Notes: generated by a model from the letters alone, not told the origin. A stretch of DNA of 64,000 nucleotides from Ideonella sp. MAG2 (GCA_004359425.1 PTEU01000002.1:1036789-1100788); one strand, 5' to 3'; numbered from the stretch's first letter, positions 17,217 to 25,807 are shown. A program made the numbers and translations.

Positions 17217-18749
17217 ATGACACAGATTCACCCATTCCCTGTTTGGCTGCGCGGGCTGGCATTGGCTGCGGCCCTGTGCGCCACGGCGGCCCAGGCCGCC
17301 CCGGCCACCAACTTAAGCCTCAAGCCTTGCCGTCTCAAAGGCGTGGAGCACGAGGCCCGTTGTGGGGTGCTGAAGCGCCCGCTCAACCCCGCCCAGCCTC
17401 AAGGCCCGCAGATTGATGTCCATGTGGCGGTGCTGCCTGCGGTGGCGCGGGTTAAAAAGCCTGATCCCGTGGTGTTTTTTGCCGGGGGGCCGGGCCAAAG
17501 TGCCATCGACTTGGCGGGGTCCATCAGCCAGTTGATGAGCCGGTTCTCCAACCGGCGCGATCTGGTGCTGATTGACCAGCGTGGCACTGGCCGCAGCGCC
17601 CCCTTGAAGTGTGCGGAGCAGTCCCCGGGGGAGCCCTTGGCCCACAGCCTGAGCATGGAAAGACAAAAAGCCCTGTGGCAGGACTGCCTGAAGACCCTGA
17701 AGGCTTTGCCGCATGGCGACCTGCGTTACTACACCACCAGCATTGCCATGGCCGATGCCGACGCGGTGCGGGCCGCTTTAGGCTATGAGCAGGTCAACAT
17801 CGTGGGCGCTTCTTATGGCACGCGGGCGGTGTTGGAGTACATGCGCCTCTTTCCCCAGCGGGTGCGACGCGCGGTGTTGGACGGCGTAGCACCGCCCGAC
17901 ATGGTGTTGCCCGCGACCTTTGCCGTGGACGCCCAGGCCGCCATGGACAAGCTGCTCACCGATTGCGAGGCGGATACGCGCTGTTCCGCGCTCTACCCCC
18001 GCCTGCGCGCGGATTGGAAGGGCTTGCTGGCGGCCATGCCGCAGGAGGCACGCATCCTGCACCCGGTCACCGGGCGGGAGGAGGTGTTGACGCTGACCCG
18101 CGACCACCTCACCCAGTGGGCGCGCGTGCCGCACTACTCACCCACGCTGGCCTCAGGGCTGCCTTTTGCCATCACCGAGGCCAAGGCTGGCCGCTGGACA
18201 CCGCTGGTGGGTTTGGTGTCTGCCATGACGGGCCCGCGTGGCCTGGGCTTGGCCATGGGCATGCACTTTGCCGTGGTCTGCGCCGAGGACATGCCGCGTC
18301 TGCCCAGCGCCGCAGCGGCTGCCACGGACTTTGGAGACGGCACCGTGCGCCAGTATCAAGAGGCCTGCGCAGATGTGACGGCGGGCACACCGCCGCCGGG
18401 GTTTTACACCCTGCCGCCAGCTACCGTGCCTGCCCTGCTCTTGTCCGGCGGTGCCGACCCCGCCACGCCCCCGCGCCATGGCGAGCGGGTGGGCAAGGCC
18501 TTGGGTGGCTTGGCCCGCCATGTGGTGGTTCCGCAAGCTGGGCATGGCACCTTGAGCCTGGGCTGTGTGCGTGATGCGGTGTTCCGCTTTGTGGATGCGG
18601 AGTCTGCCACCACGGCTCTTGAAGAGGCGAGCACGGCCAAGGGCGCAGCCTGTGCCGACAAAATGCCCCGGCCGCCCGCCTTTGCCCCCATACAGCCCCG
18701 GGCTGTCTCGGCCAGCAGCAACACCGCCACGGCAGGAGGCGCGCGATGA
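17217..18749 (+). CDS. Secreted alpha/beta hydrolase, S33 tripeptidyl aminopeptidase-like
   Basis: 510 residues with a signal peptide (LALAAALCATAAQAA). Hallmarks are the oxyanion motif FFAGGPGQSA, DQRGTGRSAPL, the nucleophile elbow VGASYGTRA, a C-terminal LSGGADPATPP with the acid, and PQAGHGTL with the His. This set defines proline-iminopeptidase/tripeptidyl aminopeptidase relatives, usually 480-510 residues. Its TGA overlaps the ATG of the ABC ATPase (ATGA), so the three genes 17217-20727 form one coupled operon. The link to an exporter is noteworthy but unexplained. Confidence 0.82.
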   Translation: MTQIHPFPVWLRGLALAAALCATAAQAAPATNLSLKPCRLKGVEHEARCGVLKRPLNPAQPQGPQIDVHVAVLPAVARVKKPDPVVFFAGGPGQSAIDLAGSISQLMSRFSNRRDLVLIDQRGTGRSAPLKCAEQSPGEPLAHSLSMERQKALWQDCLKTLKALPHGDLRYYTTSIAMADADAVRAALGYEQVNIVGASYGTRAVLEYMRLFPQRVRRAVLDGVAPPDMVLPATFAVDAQAAMDKLLTDCEADTRCSALYPRLRADWKGLLAAMPQEARILHPVTGREEVLTLTRDHLTQWARVPHYSPTLASGLPFAITEAKAGRWTPLVGLVSAMTGPRGLGLAMGMHFAVVCAEDMPRLPSAAAAATDFGDGTVRQYQEACADVTAGTPPPGFYTLPPATVPALLLSGGADPATPPRHGERVGKALGGLARHVVVPQAGHGTLSLGCVRDAVFRFVDAESATTALEEASTAKGAACADKMPRPPAFAPIQPRAVSASSNTATAGGAR

Positions 18750-19564
18750 TTGAGGTTCAACAGTTGAGCAAGCGTTTTGTGCAGGGCAGTGGCAAGAAGG
18801 CCCAGGTTGTGCAGGCCGTCAGCGGGGTGAGCTGGTGCGCTGGCAACGGCCAGATCACCGGCTTGCTAGGCCCCAATGGGGCGGGCAAGACCACCTCGCT
18901 GCGCATGGTGGCGGGGTTGATTGCACCGGATGAGGGCGAGGTGCGGGTGGATGGCATTCATGTGGCGGCCCAACCGCAGCAGGCGCTGGCGCGGCTGGGC
19001 GTGCTGTCAGACGCCCGAGGGCTCTACCCGCGCCTCACAGCCCGCGAGAACATTGTGTACTTTGGGCGGCTGCATGGCCTGAGTGCGGCAGCGGCGGCAG
19101 AGCGGGCCGAGTACTTGGCGCGACTGCTGGAAATGCAGCCCCTGCTGGACCGCCGCACCGACGGTTTCAGCCAGGGCGAACGCATGAAGACGGCGCTGGC
19201 TCGTGCCCTGGTGCATGACCCCGCCAACATCATCTTGGATGAGCCCACCAATGGCTTGGATGTGCTGGCCACGCGGGCCTTGCGCGAGGCCTTGCGCCGT
19301 CTGCGCGATGAGGAGGGCAAGTGCATTGTGTTTTCCAGCCACATCATGCAAGAGGTGGAGCGCTTGTGTGACCAGGTCGTGGTGATTTCCCACGGCCGCA
19401 CGGTGGCGGAAGGCTCGGTGCCGGACCTGCTGGCGCGCGCCGGCGAGCAGGATTTTGAAGAGGCCTTTGTCAGCCTGGCCTTCACCGCAGAAGAGCGGCG
19501 CGCCGCAGGCTTGCAACTGGCCCGCGAGGGCCAAAGCCCTAGGCATGAAAGGGGAGCAGCATGA
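18746..19564 (+). CDS. ABC transporter ATPase (NatA-like)
   Basis: 272 residues. Walker A GPNGAGKTT, signature FSQGERMKTAL, Walker B IILDEPTNGLD and switch SSHIMQEVE are all present. The closest family is NatA-type ATPases of Na+/drug exporters. It overlaps the hydrolase upstream and the permease downstream by 4 bases each. The C-terminal ~30 residues are variable. Confidence 0.85.
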   Translation: MIEVQQLSKRFVQGSGKKAQVVQAVSGVSWCAGNGQITGLLGPNGAGKTTSLRMVAGLIAPDEGEVRVDGIHVAAQPQQALARLGVLSDARGLYPRLTARENIVYFGRLHGLSAAAAAERAEYLARLLEMQPLLDRRTDGFSQGERMKTALARALVHDPANIILDEPTNGLDVLATRALREALRRLRDEEGKCIVFSSHIMQEVERLCDQVVVISHGRTVAEGSVPDLLARAGEQDFEEAFVSLAFTAEERRAAGLQLAREGQSPRHERGAA

Positions 19565-20727
19565 TGGCGCGGTTTTGGATTGTGTTGGTCAAGGAGTTGG
19601 TGGACGCGCTGCGAGACCGGCGAACCCTGTTCACCGTGCTGCTCAGCTCGGTCGCCATGGGGCCTTTGGTGTTGGTGCTGCTCTCCACCATGATTGCCAA
19701 TATCGAGAAGCGGGCCGATGCCCGCGAGATGGTGGTGGTGGGCTTGCAACATGCGCCCACGCTGCGCAACTATCTGGAGCGTCAGACCTTCACCATCACG
19801 GAGGCACCGGCCGACTTTGAGCAGCGCCTGAAGGACAGCAAGCTGGGTGACCCGGTGCTGGTGGTGGATGAGAACTTTGAGGCCGAGTTGGCGGCGGGCG
19901 AAGTGCCGGTGCTGGAGTTGGTCACGGCCAGCGCCAACCAGCGTGCCCAGGCCAGCGTTGGCCGTCTGACCAGGGTGTTGCAGGGCTTTAACCAAGAGCA
20001 AGCCACGCTGCGCTTGGCCGTGCGCGGGGTGGCCCCAGCCAGCCTGCAGGCCATCAGGGTGAATGAGCGCGATCTCTCCAGCGCTTCAGCCCGTGCCGCA
20101 CAGCTCACCGGCATGCTGCCCTTCTTCATTTTGATGGCCGTGCTCTATGGTTGTTTGGCTGCGGCGCTCGATACCACCGCCGGTGAGCGTGAACGCGGCT
20201 CTTTGGAGCCCCTGCTGATGAACCCCACAACCCGCTTAACCTTGGTGGCCGGCAAGTGGGGTGCCGTGGCAGCAATTGGCTGGCTGATTGGTGCCCTGGG
20301 GTGCCTGAGCTTTTTGCCGGGCCAGTGGCTGCTGCGCAGCGAGACCCTGGCTGCCATGTTCCGCTATGGCTGGGTGGAGTTGGGCGGATTTTTGGCGGTG
20401 TTGACACCGCTGGTCGGGGCCTTGGCGGCCTTGTTGATGGCCTTGGCCATCCGCTGCAAAAGCTATAAGGAGGCGCAGGCCAATGCGGCCGTGCTGTTGA
20501 CGCTGGTCTCCCTGCTGCCCATGCTGGCGCTGTTTAACCAAGAAGGTGAGCAAGCCTGGCACCTCAGCGTGCCGGTGCTGGCGCAGTTCACACTGATGGG
20601 CCGAGTGTTGCGTGGCGAGGCGATGAGTGTGATGGATTTGGCCTTGCCGACCGCCATGAGTGCGGTGATCATTTTGCTGGCCCTGAGCTATGTGGCGCGG
20701 CATCTGGGGCGCGCCGCCGTCAAATGA
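19561..20727 (+). CDS. ABC transporter permease (NatB-like)
   Basis: 388 residues. One N-terminal membrane segment (LFTVLLSSVAMGPLVLVLLS), a ~130-residue external domain, then about five membrane segments including MLPFFILMAVLYGCLAAALDTTAGERERGSLEPLL, the signature of ABC-2/NatB permeases. It works with the ATPase upstream, probably as a dimer, exporting an unknown substrate. Confidence 0.83.
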   Translation: MMARFWIVLVKELVDALRDRRTLFTVLLSSVAMGPLVLVLLSTMIANIEKRADAREMVVVGLQHAPTLRNYLERQTFTITEAPADFEQRLKDSKLGDPVLVVDENFEAELAAGEVPVLELVTASANQRAQASVGRLTRVLQGFNQEQATLRLAVRGVAPASLQAIRVNERDLSSASARAAQLTGMLPFFILMAVLYGCLAAALDTTAGERERGSLEPLLMNPTTRLTLVAGKWGAVAAIGWLIGALGCLSFLPGQWLLRSETLAAMFRYGWVELGGFLAVLTPLVGALAALLMALAIRCKSYKEAQANAAVLLTLVSLLPMLALFNQEGEQAWHLSVPVLAQFTLMGRVLRGEAMSVMDLALPTAMSAVIILLALSYVARHLGRAAVK

Positions 20728-20728
20728 C

Positions 20729-21145
20729 TCAGGCGGCCTTCAGCACCCGCCATACCTCGTCTTGCCAGGGCAGGGCGCAGACCATGCGGTTGTAGTAGAG
20801 CGCGGCCTCGTTGACAGAGAGCAGCTCGCCGCGCTCACCCACCAAGCGCAGATTGGTCACCACACACATGGGGTTGGCCATGGCCAACACGCCGGAGCCA
20901 ATTTGCACCCAATCCCAAGCCAGGCCCGCACCTGGTGCGTTGCCCAGTTCGGCCCACAAGGTCTGCCCACTTGTGGGATGTTGCCCATCCGCAGCAAAAG
21001 TAACGCATGACCCTAGGTGAACAAATCGCAAACGCCGTTTAGTATTGGCCTGACAAAATACGGTCGGCCAAGAATAGAGCGACCAGGGAGGTGGCATGGC
21101 CAAGGCGGAACTTGCGGGGATAGAGGTGCTTGCGTGACTCTGCAT
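20729..21145 (-). CDS. Hypothetical protein, C-terminal part convincing, start uncertain
   Basis: The last ~65 residues (GLAWDWVQIGSGVLAMANPM to ALPWQDEVWRVLKAA) look like a compact conserved protein. The N-terminal ~60 residues of the ORF are of low quality, so the real start may be a TTG near 20959. No family name can be given. It converges on the ABC permease gene with 1 base between the stops. The 260 bases to the LuxR-type gene hold nothing else I can identify. Confidence 0.4.
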   Translation of the reverse strand: MQSHASTSIPASSALAMPPPWSLYSWPTVFCQANTKRRLRFVHLGSCVTFAADGQHPTSGQTLWAELGNAPGAGLAWDWVQIGSGVLAMANPMCVVTNLRLVGERGELLSVNEAALYYNRMVCALPWQDEVWRVLKAA

Positions 21146-21246
21146 GGCCTGTAGTCTGGAGAAGACGACGTGTGCTTGCTAGCTGTAAATCCTGTCAGGG
21201 ATAAAGATTGGACTGAGCCACCCGCTCATACGGGGGTGCGTTATCC

Positions 21247-21969
21247 ATGAGTCTGCTCAGCCCAAGTTATCAAGCCATTTTGGCGGCAAAGACTCAAGGG
21301 GAGTTCAAGGAAGAGATTGTTCGGTTTGCGAATGAACTCGGCTTCCAGTATGTCTCCGCGATGACCGTGGTCGATCACTCCCTGACCCACTCTGAGTTTT
21401 ATAACGTCGACAATATGCCAGCGGGCTTGGCCGATGCGACAGCCGGTCGGCCAGAGATCTACCGCAGAGACCCGGTCGCCCAACATTGCCGCCGCAGTGC
21501 CATTCCCATCATGTGGGATCAGAAGACCTATGTCCAGCATGGCCTGGGCCAGCAGTGGGAAGAGCAGGCGGCGTTTGGTTACCGCACCGGCATCACCCTG
21601 GCGCTGCACATGCCCGAGGGAAGGCACTTTGTGCTGGGGGTCGACCGAGACCGTCAGTTGCCTCGCAACCCGACCGCCTTGACCCGCATTGTTTCTGAAC
21701 TCCAACTGTTTGCTGTCCATGCGCAAGAGGTGGCGACCCGGCTCTACCCCGAAGAGCAACGGGTCGATGATCTGCCTAATCTCACCCCCCGAGAGATTGA
21801 AGCGCTGAACTGGACCATGGAGGGCAAGACGGCCTGGGAGACAGGATTCATCCTGGGCATCAGTGAGCGGACCGTGGTTTTGCACCTGCAAAACGCCATG
21901 CACAAGCTTGGCGCGGTGAACAAACACCAAGCGGTGCTCAAGGCCCTGAGGCTGAAACTGATTCGATGA
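21247..21969 (+). CDS. LuxR-family regulator with autoinducer-binding domain (no luxI nearby)
   Basis: 240 residues. Residues ~15-165 form an autoinducer-binding domain; the conserved Asp-Pro (YRRDPV) and Trp (PIMWDQ) of acyl-homoserine-lactone receptors are present. The region around MPAGLADATAG lacks the usual Trp and Tyr, so the ligand may differ. The C-terminus has the GerE/LuxR helix-turn-helix (LTPREIEALNWTMEGKTAWE to AMHKLGAVNKHQAV). No synthase gene is in the window, making it a solo candidate. It sits just before a lux-box-like palindrome and the double-glycine peptide gene, which it probably controls. Confidence 0.85.
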   Translation: MSLLSPSYQAILAAKTQGEFKEEIVRFANELGFQYVSAMTVVDHSLTHSEFYNVDNMPAGLADATAGRPEIYRRDPVAQHCRRSAIPIMWDQKTYVQHGLGQQWEEQAAFGYRTGITLALHMPEGRHFVLGVDRDRQLPRNPTALTRIVSELQLFAVHAQEVATRLYPEEQRVDDLPNLTPREIEALNWTMEGKTAWETGFILGISERTVVLHLQNAMHKLGAVNKHQAVLKALRLKLIR

Positions 21970-21978
21970 CCCCCGGCA

Positions 21979-21996
21979 ACTGTCAGAGTTGACAGT
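21979..21996. promoter_or_regulatory. Lux-box-like operator upstream of the peptide gene
   Basis: ACTGTCAGAGTTGACAGT is a perfect 7-bp inverted repeat with a 4-base spacer. It begins 9 bases after the LuxR-type stop codon and ends 71 bases before the peptide start codon. Size and CTG/CAG half-site character match LuxR-family operators. Binding is inferred. Confidence 0.6.
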
Positions 21997-22067
21997 GTCG
22001 ACAAAGTTGGGTTCTTGGTTCAATGAAATTGTGCGCAGTTGGAGCGCACGGACATCTCGGAGACACC

Positions 22068-22262
22068 ATGAACACAAACCTCACCACCAGTGACATGACG
22101 ACCTTGGCCCCTGTTGCGGCGCTCGAGCCGTTGCAGGAGTTGTCCCTGACCGAATTGCGATCCGTCGCAGGCGGGGTCTCAGTTCGGGACGCGGACGTTA
22201 TCGACTCGCCGTTTCGCGGCTGGTCTGACGGCACCGATTCTTCGCCTTTCCGAGGCTGGTGA
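22068..22262 (+). CDS. Double-glycine leader peptide precursor with repeated SPFRGW core
   Basis: 64 codons from the ATG at 22068, preceded by GGAG. The track start at 22023 is rejected. Residues 1-36 are a leader ending LSLTELRSVAGG, the classical double-glycine signal cut by C39 peptidase exporters. The 28-residue core VSVRDADVIDSPFRGWSDGT... contains SPFRGW at 47-52 and again as the C-terminus (59-64). The two copies differ at three codons, all synonymous, which suggests selection on the peptide. No modification enzyme is adjacent. It is most likely a secreted signal, bacteriocin or unmodified peptide made under LuxR control. I do not recognise the core. Confidence 0.75.
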   Translation: MNTNLTTSDMTTLAPVAALEPLQELSLTELRSVAGGVSVRDADVIDSPFRGWSDGTDSSPFRGW

Positions 22263-22338
22263 GCAAACGCTGACGGAATCCTCGGTAGAGGGTTCCGCTG
22301 CTGGGCATTCGGTGGTGACGGTGCGCTAACCTCCCCGA

Positions 22339-25188
22339 ATGCTGTTTCGACCCGAATCCCTCCACAGCCAGCGTCAGGCCTGGTTAGGTTCCATCCACGT
22401 GATGCAGCCTCTAGGCTTGGCTTGGCTGACCTTCGGGGTGCTGGCGGCGCTTGTCGCCGTCAGCACCTTTCTTTTTTGGGGTGAGTTGCCTCGCACCACG
22501 CGCCTGAATGGCTTGGTGGTGCCCAAGCGAGGGTGGGTTCGGGTGGTACCGCCAGTGGCCGGGCGCTTGCTGGCGGTGGAGGTCGAAGAAGGACAGCGCG
22601 TGGCCCAAGGGGCGGCGTTGTTCACGCTGGAGGTCGTTGCTCCCCAATGGGGCGAGGCGACGTCGTTGGGTCTGCGGCAGAGCTTTGAGGCTCGGCGTCG
22701 CAGCTTGGATGAAGCGAGCAAGCAGACGCAGATGCTGCTGCTCGAACAGTCCAAAGGGTTGACGCAGCGCTTGGCTGCCGCCCGCCGCGAAGCTGCAGCG
22801 CTGGCCACCCAGGCCACGTTGCAGCAGCAGCGGCAGGCCTTGGCAGAGCGGGCGCTGGCGCGGCTCGAAGCACTGGTTGCGGAACAGTATGTTTCAGCAG
22901 CACAGGTTCAAGATAAAACAGGGGAGCTACTGAGTAGTAGGGCGGAGAGCGCGGCGATCGCCCGCCAGCGCGAGGCGCTGGATGCGGAGATCGCTGCGCT
23001 GGAAGCCCAAGTGCGCCAGTTGCCCTTGCTCACCGCCCAGAGACAGGGCGAGTTGGAGCGCGAACAAAACGAGCTGGCCGAGTTGGCGACCCGTGAGGAT
23101 GGCAGCCAAGCGCCCCGCCGTGTGGTGGTGAAAGCCCCCGTGGCCGGCACGCTCTTGGCTTTGCACACCAGCCGTGGCCAGGCCGTGGCCCCCGATGCAC
23201 CCGTGTTGACCCTGTCGCCCGAGGGCGAGCCGCTGGTGGCTTACCTTTATGCACCCTCCAGTGCCTTGGGCTTCTTGCGTGTGGGCCAAGAGGTCAAGTT
23301 GCGCGTAGCGGCTTTTCCGCACCAGAAGTTTGGTTGGTTGGCGGGGCAGGTGTCCGGCGTGTCGCAAGAGACCGTGCATGACCCGGCGCGGGGCGTGAGG
23401 CGGCTGAGCCCGGCCGAGCTCTCGCCCCACTTCACCGGCGTGGTGCTGGAGTTCACCCCCACGCCCAGTTTCCGCACGGGTGACGAGCGCCAATCGGTGC
23501 GCTTGCGCAGCCTGCTGGGGCCGGTCACGGGCCTGAAGCGTGCGCTGGCCCAGGTGCTGCTGCTGGCCTTGGCGCTCGAAGCCTTTGTGATGCTCTCGCC
23601 CTTTTTCATGCAGTGGGTGGTGGATGGTGTGCTGGTGAGTGGCGAGCGCCACTTGTTGCCCACGCTGGCCCTGGGTTTTGGGCTGTTGGTCTTGATCCAA
23701 GGTTTGACGGCGGCGGGGCGTTCCTGGGCCGTGCTGCATCTGTCCTCCAGCCTGCAATTGCAGTGGATGGGCCAGGTCTTCGCGCATTTGCTGCGCTTGC
23801 CCATGGCTTGGTTTGAGCGCCGACATACGGGAGACATTTGGTCGCGTTTCGGGGCGGTTCAGCAGATCCAAGACAAGCTCACCGGGGCATTTGTTGAAAG
23901 CCTGATCGACGGCCTGATGGTGTTGCTGACGGGTGTGCTGATGTGGGTATATAGCCCGGCGCTGGCCAGCTTGGCTGTGGGGGCGGTGCTGCTTTACGGC
24001 TTGTTCAGGCTGGCGCTGTGGCGGCCACTGCGTGAGGCCGCAGAGGAAGCCTTGATTCATGAGGCCAAACGCTCTAGTCACTTTTTGGAATCGTTACGCG
24101 GCATGGGAGCCATCAAGCTCTTCAACGCCGAGGCCTTGCGCCAGTCGGGCTTTATGAACCTGGTGGTGGACGCGATGAACGCCGGGCTCACCGTGCGCAA
24201 GCTGGAGCTGGCCTTGGCCGTGGCCCATCGGGTGCTGTTTGGCCTGGAGCGCGTTGGTGTGATTTGGTGGGGTGCCCTGCTGGTGATGGACCAGCGCCTC
24301 TCGGTGGGCATGTTGTTTGCCTTCATGGCCTACCAAGACGTGTTCGCGCAACGCACCTCGGCGCTGATCGACAAGGTTCACGAGCTACGGCTGGTGCGCT
24401 TGCAGGCCGAGCGGCTGTCCGACATTGTGCTGACCACGCCGGAGCCCGAGCAGACCATGGCCTGGGGCACCAGCGCGGCACCGGATGCTTCGGGTGCCGG
24501 TGCCTTGACCTTGCGGGACGTTCACTTCAGGTACTCGGATGTGGAGCCCGAGGTGTTGCGGGGCGTGAGTTTCTCCGTGGCCCCTGGCGAGTCGGTGGCT
24601 ATTGCCGGTCCGTCTGGCGGCGGCAAGACCACTTTGCTCAAGCTGCTGCTGGGCATTCATGCGCCGACTCAAGGCGAGTTGGTGGTGGACGGCCAGCCCC
24701 TGAGCCCCAGTGGCTTACAGGCCTGGCGTCAACGGGTGGGCGTGGTGCTGCAAGAAGAGCCGCTGTTTGCGGGCTCGGTGGGCGACAACATTAGCTTTTT
24801 TGCGCCCGATGCCGACCCGGCTTGGGTGCAGGAATGCGCCAAGCTCGCCTCAGTGCACGACGAGATCTTGGCCATGCCCATGGGCTATGCCACTTTGGTG
24901 GGCGATATGGGCACGGTGTTGTCGGCCGGGCAAAAGCAGCGAGTGCTGCTGGCGCGGGCGCTGTACCGGCGGCCCAGCGTGCTGCTGCTGGACGAGGCCA
25001 CCAGCGCACTGGACGTGGAACGCGAGCGGGCCGTGAACGCGGCGGTGGCCGCGCTCAAGCTGACCCGCATCATCGTGGCGCACCGGCCTGAGACCATTGC
25101 CAGCGCCGACCGGGTGATTGTGCTGGTGGGTGGTGTGGTGCGGGAGGATAGGCCTGTCCGGGTGATGCAGGCCCAGCGAGAGAGTTAG
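22339..25188 (+). CDS. HlyD membrane-fusion protein fused in frame to a peptidase-type ABC exporter, with deletion at the joint
   Basis: 949 residues. Residues 1-344 are an HlyD/CvaA-type adaptor: one membrane segment (FGVLAALVAVSTFLFWGEL), lipoyl-like halves, and a long coiled coil near 110-240. At residue 345 the sequence becomes VHDPARGVRRLSPAELSPHFTG, the last part of a C39 peptidase domain. An ABC membrane domain follows, then an ATPase with GPSGGGKTT, LSAGQKQRVLLARAL and LLLDEATSALD. Normally these are two genes. The HlyD C-terminus and the first ~110 residues of the peptidase, with catalytic Cys and His, are missing, so as written it could not cut the leader. It serves the adjacent peptide gene by position. 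The joint may be an assembly deletion. Confidence 0.8.
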   Translation: MLFRPESLHSQRQAWLGSIHVMQPLGLAWLTFGVLAALVAVSTFLFWGELPRTTRLNGLVVPKRGWVRVVPPVAGRLLAVEVEEGQRVAQGAALFTLEVVAPQWGEATSLGLRQSFEARRRSLDEASKQTQMLLLEQSKGLTQRLAAARREAAALATQATLQQQRQALAERALARLEALVAEQYVSAAQVQDKTGELLSSRAESAAIARQREALDAEIAALEAQVRQLPLLTAQRQGELEREQNELAELATREDGSQAPRRVVVKAPVAGTLLALHTSRGQAVAPDAPVLTLSPEGEPLVAYLYAPSSALGFLRVGQEVKLRVAAFPHQKFGWLAGQVSGVSQETVHDPARGVRRLSPAELSPHFTGVVLEFTPTPSFRTGDERQSVRLRSLLGPVTGLKRALAQVLLLALALEAFVMLSPFFMQWVVDGVLVSGERHLLPTLALGFGLLVLIQGLTAAGRSWAVLHLSSSLQLQWMGQVFAHLLRLPMAWFERRHTGDIWSRFGAVQQIQDKLTGAFVESLIDGLMVLLTGVLMWVYSPALASLAVGAVLLYGLFRLALWRPLREAAEEALIHEAKRSSHFLESLRGMGAIKLFNAEALRQSGFMNLVVDAMNAGLTVRKLELALAVAHRVLFGLERVGVIWWGALLVMDQRLSVGMLFAFMAYQDVFAQRTSALIDKVHELRLVRLQAERLSDIVLTTPEPEQTMAWGTSAAPDASGAGALTLRDVHFRYSDVEPEVLRGVSFSVAPGESVAIAGPSGGGKTTLLKLLLGIHAPTQGELVVDGQPLSPSGLQAWRQRVGVVLQEEPLFAGSVGDNISFFAPDADPAWVQECAKLASVHDEILAMPMGYATLVGDMGTVLSAGQKQRVLLARALYRRPSVLLLDEATSALDVERERAVNAAVAALKLTRIIVAHRPETIASADRVIVLVGGVVREDRPVRVMQAQRES

Positions 25189-25191
25189 TGT

Positions 25192-25386
25192 TTACTCCTG
25201 CTTCACCGAGCAGGTGCTGAAGCCCAGCATGGGGTAGAGCGGGCAGAAGCGGGTCAGGCCGGTCAAGAGCGGCACCACACCAAGCCAACCCCAGACACCA
25301 ATAGTGCCCATCAGGGTCAAAGTAATCAGGGCAGCGCCAACGGCGATTCGGGCAATGCGGTCAATGCCGCCAACATTCAGCTTCAT
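25192..25386 (-). CDS. DUF2892 small membrane protein (YgaP-like transmembrane unit)
   Basis: 64 residues, MKLNVGGIDRIARIAVGAALITLTLMGTIG, with two membrane segments and a final LGFSTC. DUF2892 units occur alone or fused to rhodanese domains. The long ORF upstream is rejected because GAGGAGAAC precedes this ATG. It lies downstream of a Crp/Fnr-type gene on the same strand, a common pairing. Confidence 0.8.
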   Translation of the reverse strand: MKLNVGGIDRIARIAVGAALITLTLMGTIGVWGWLGVVPLLTGLTRFCPLYPMLGFSTCSVKQE

Positions 25387-25471
25387 GGGGTTCTCCTCGT
25401 GCTGAGCCCACCAACAGGGCAGGCCATGGCGTGACTGTACGCCCAAGCCGCTGCGCGGTCTGTGACTGGGG

Positions 25472-25717
25472 TCACACAGGCCCTTGGGCCAGTTCGCGCA
25501 AAGCCCGAGCGTCCAAGACGGTGATGCGCTCGCGCCCCAGTTGCAGCCAGCCGGCTTGCTCAAAGCGCTTGAGCAAGCGGGTCACCATCTCGCGCACCGT
25601 GCCCAGCTCATCCGCCAAGGCCTGATGGGTGGTGGTGATGGGGCTGCCGCGCCCCAGCAAGCAGGTGGCCAGGCGTTGGTCCAGGCGCTGAAAGGCCACA
25701 GCCTCACCGTGGGGCAT
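25472..25717 (-). pseudogene. Crp/Fnr family regulator, only the DNA-binding C-terminus left
   Basis: The C-terminal winged helix is clear: [47 protein letters not shown], then [17 protein letters not shown]. Intact members have ~220 residues with an N-terminal cyclic-nucleotide-type sensor domain, which is absent here. Upstream of PHGEAVAF the reading frame no longer matches the family. The gene lost its 5' two thirds at about 25715, close to the parS site. Confidence 0.75.
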
Positions 25718-25791
25718 GCCGGGGATGGGGCTGCTGATGGACGGTGCCGTACAGCAAGCGGCGCAGTGGGGGCGGCAGTTCATTCTTGAAT

Positions 25792-25807
25792 TGTTTCACG
25801 TGGAACG
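25792..25807. promoter_or_regulatory. parS centromere site for ParB
   Basis: TGTTTCACGTGGAACG matches the widely conserved bacterial parS (TGTTTCACGTGAAACA) at 14 of 16 bases, with the GTTTCAC/GTGGAAC core. It lies upstream of mnmG in the parAB neighbourhood, where parS sites and the replication origin normally are. ParB from 31746 should bind it. Confidence 0.85.

Noticed and set aside
22339-25188. HlyD-ABC fusion as a genuine new architecture
   Set aside because: The peptidase active site is missing and similar joints recur across the window, so a deletion or assembly error is more likely.
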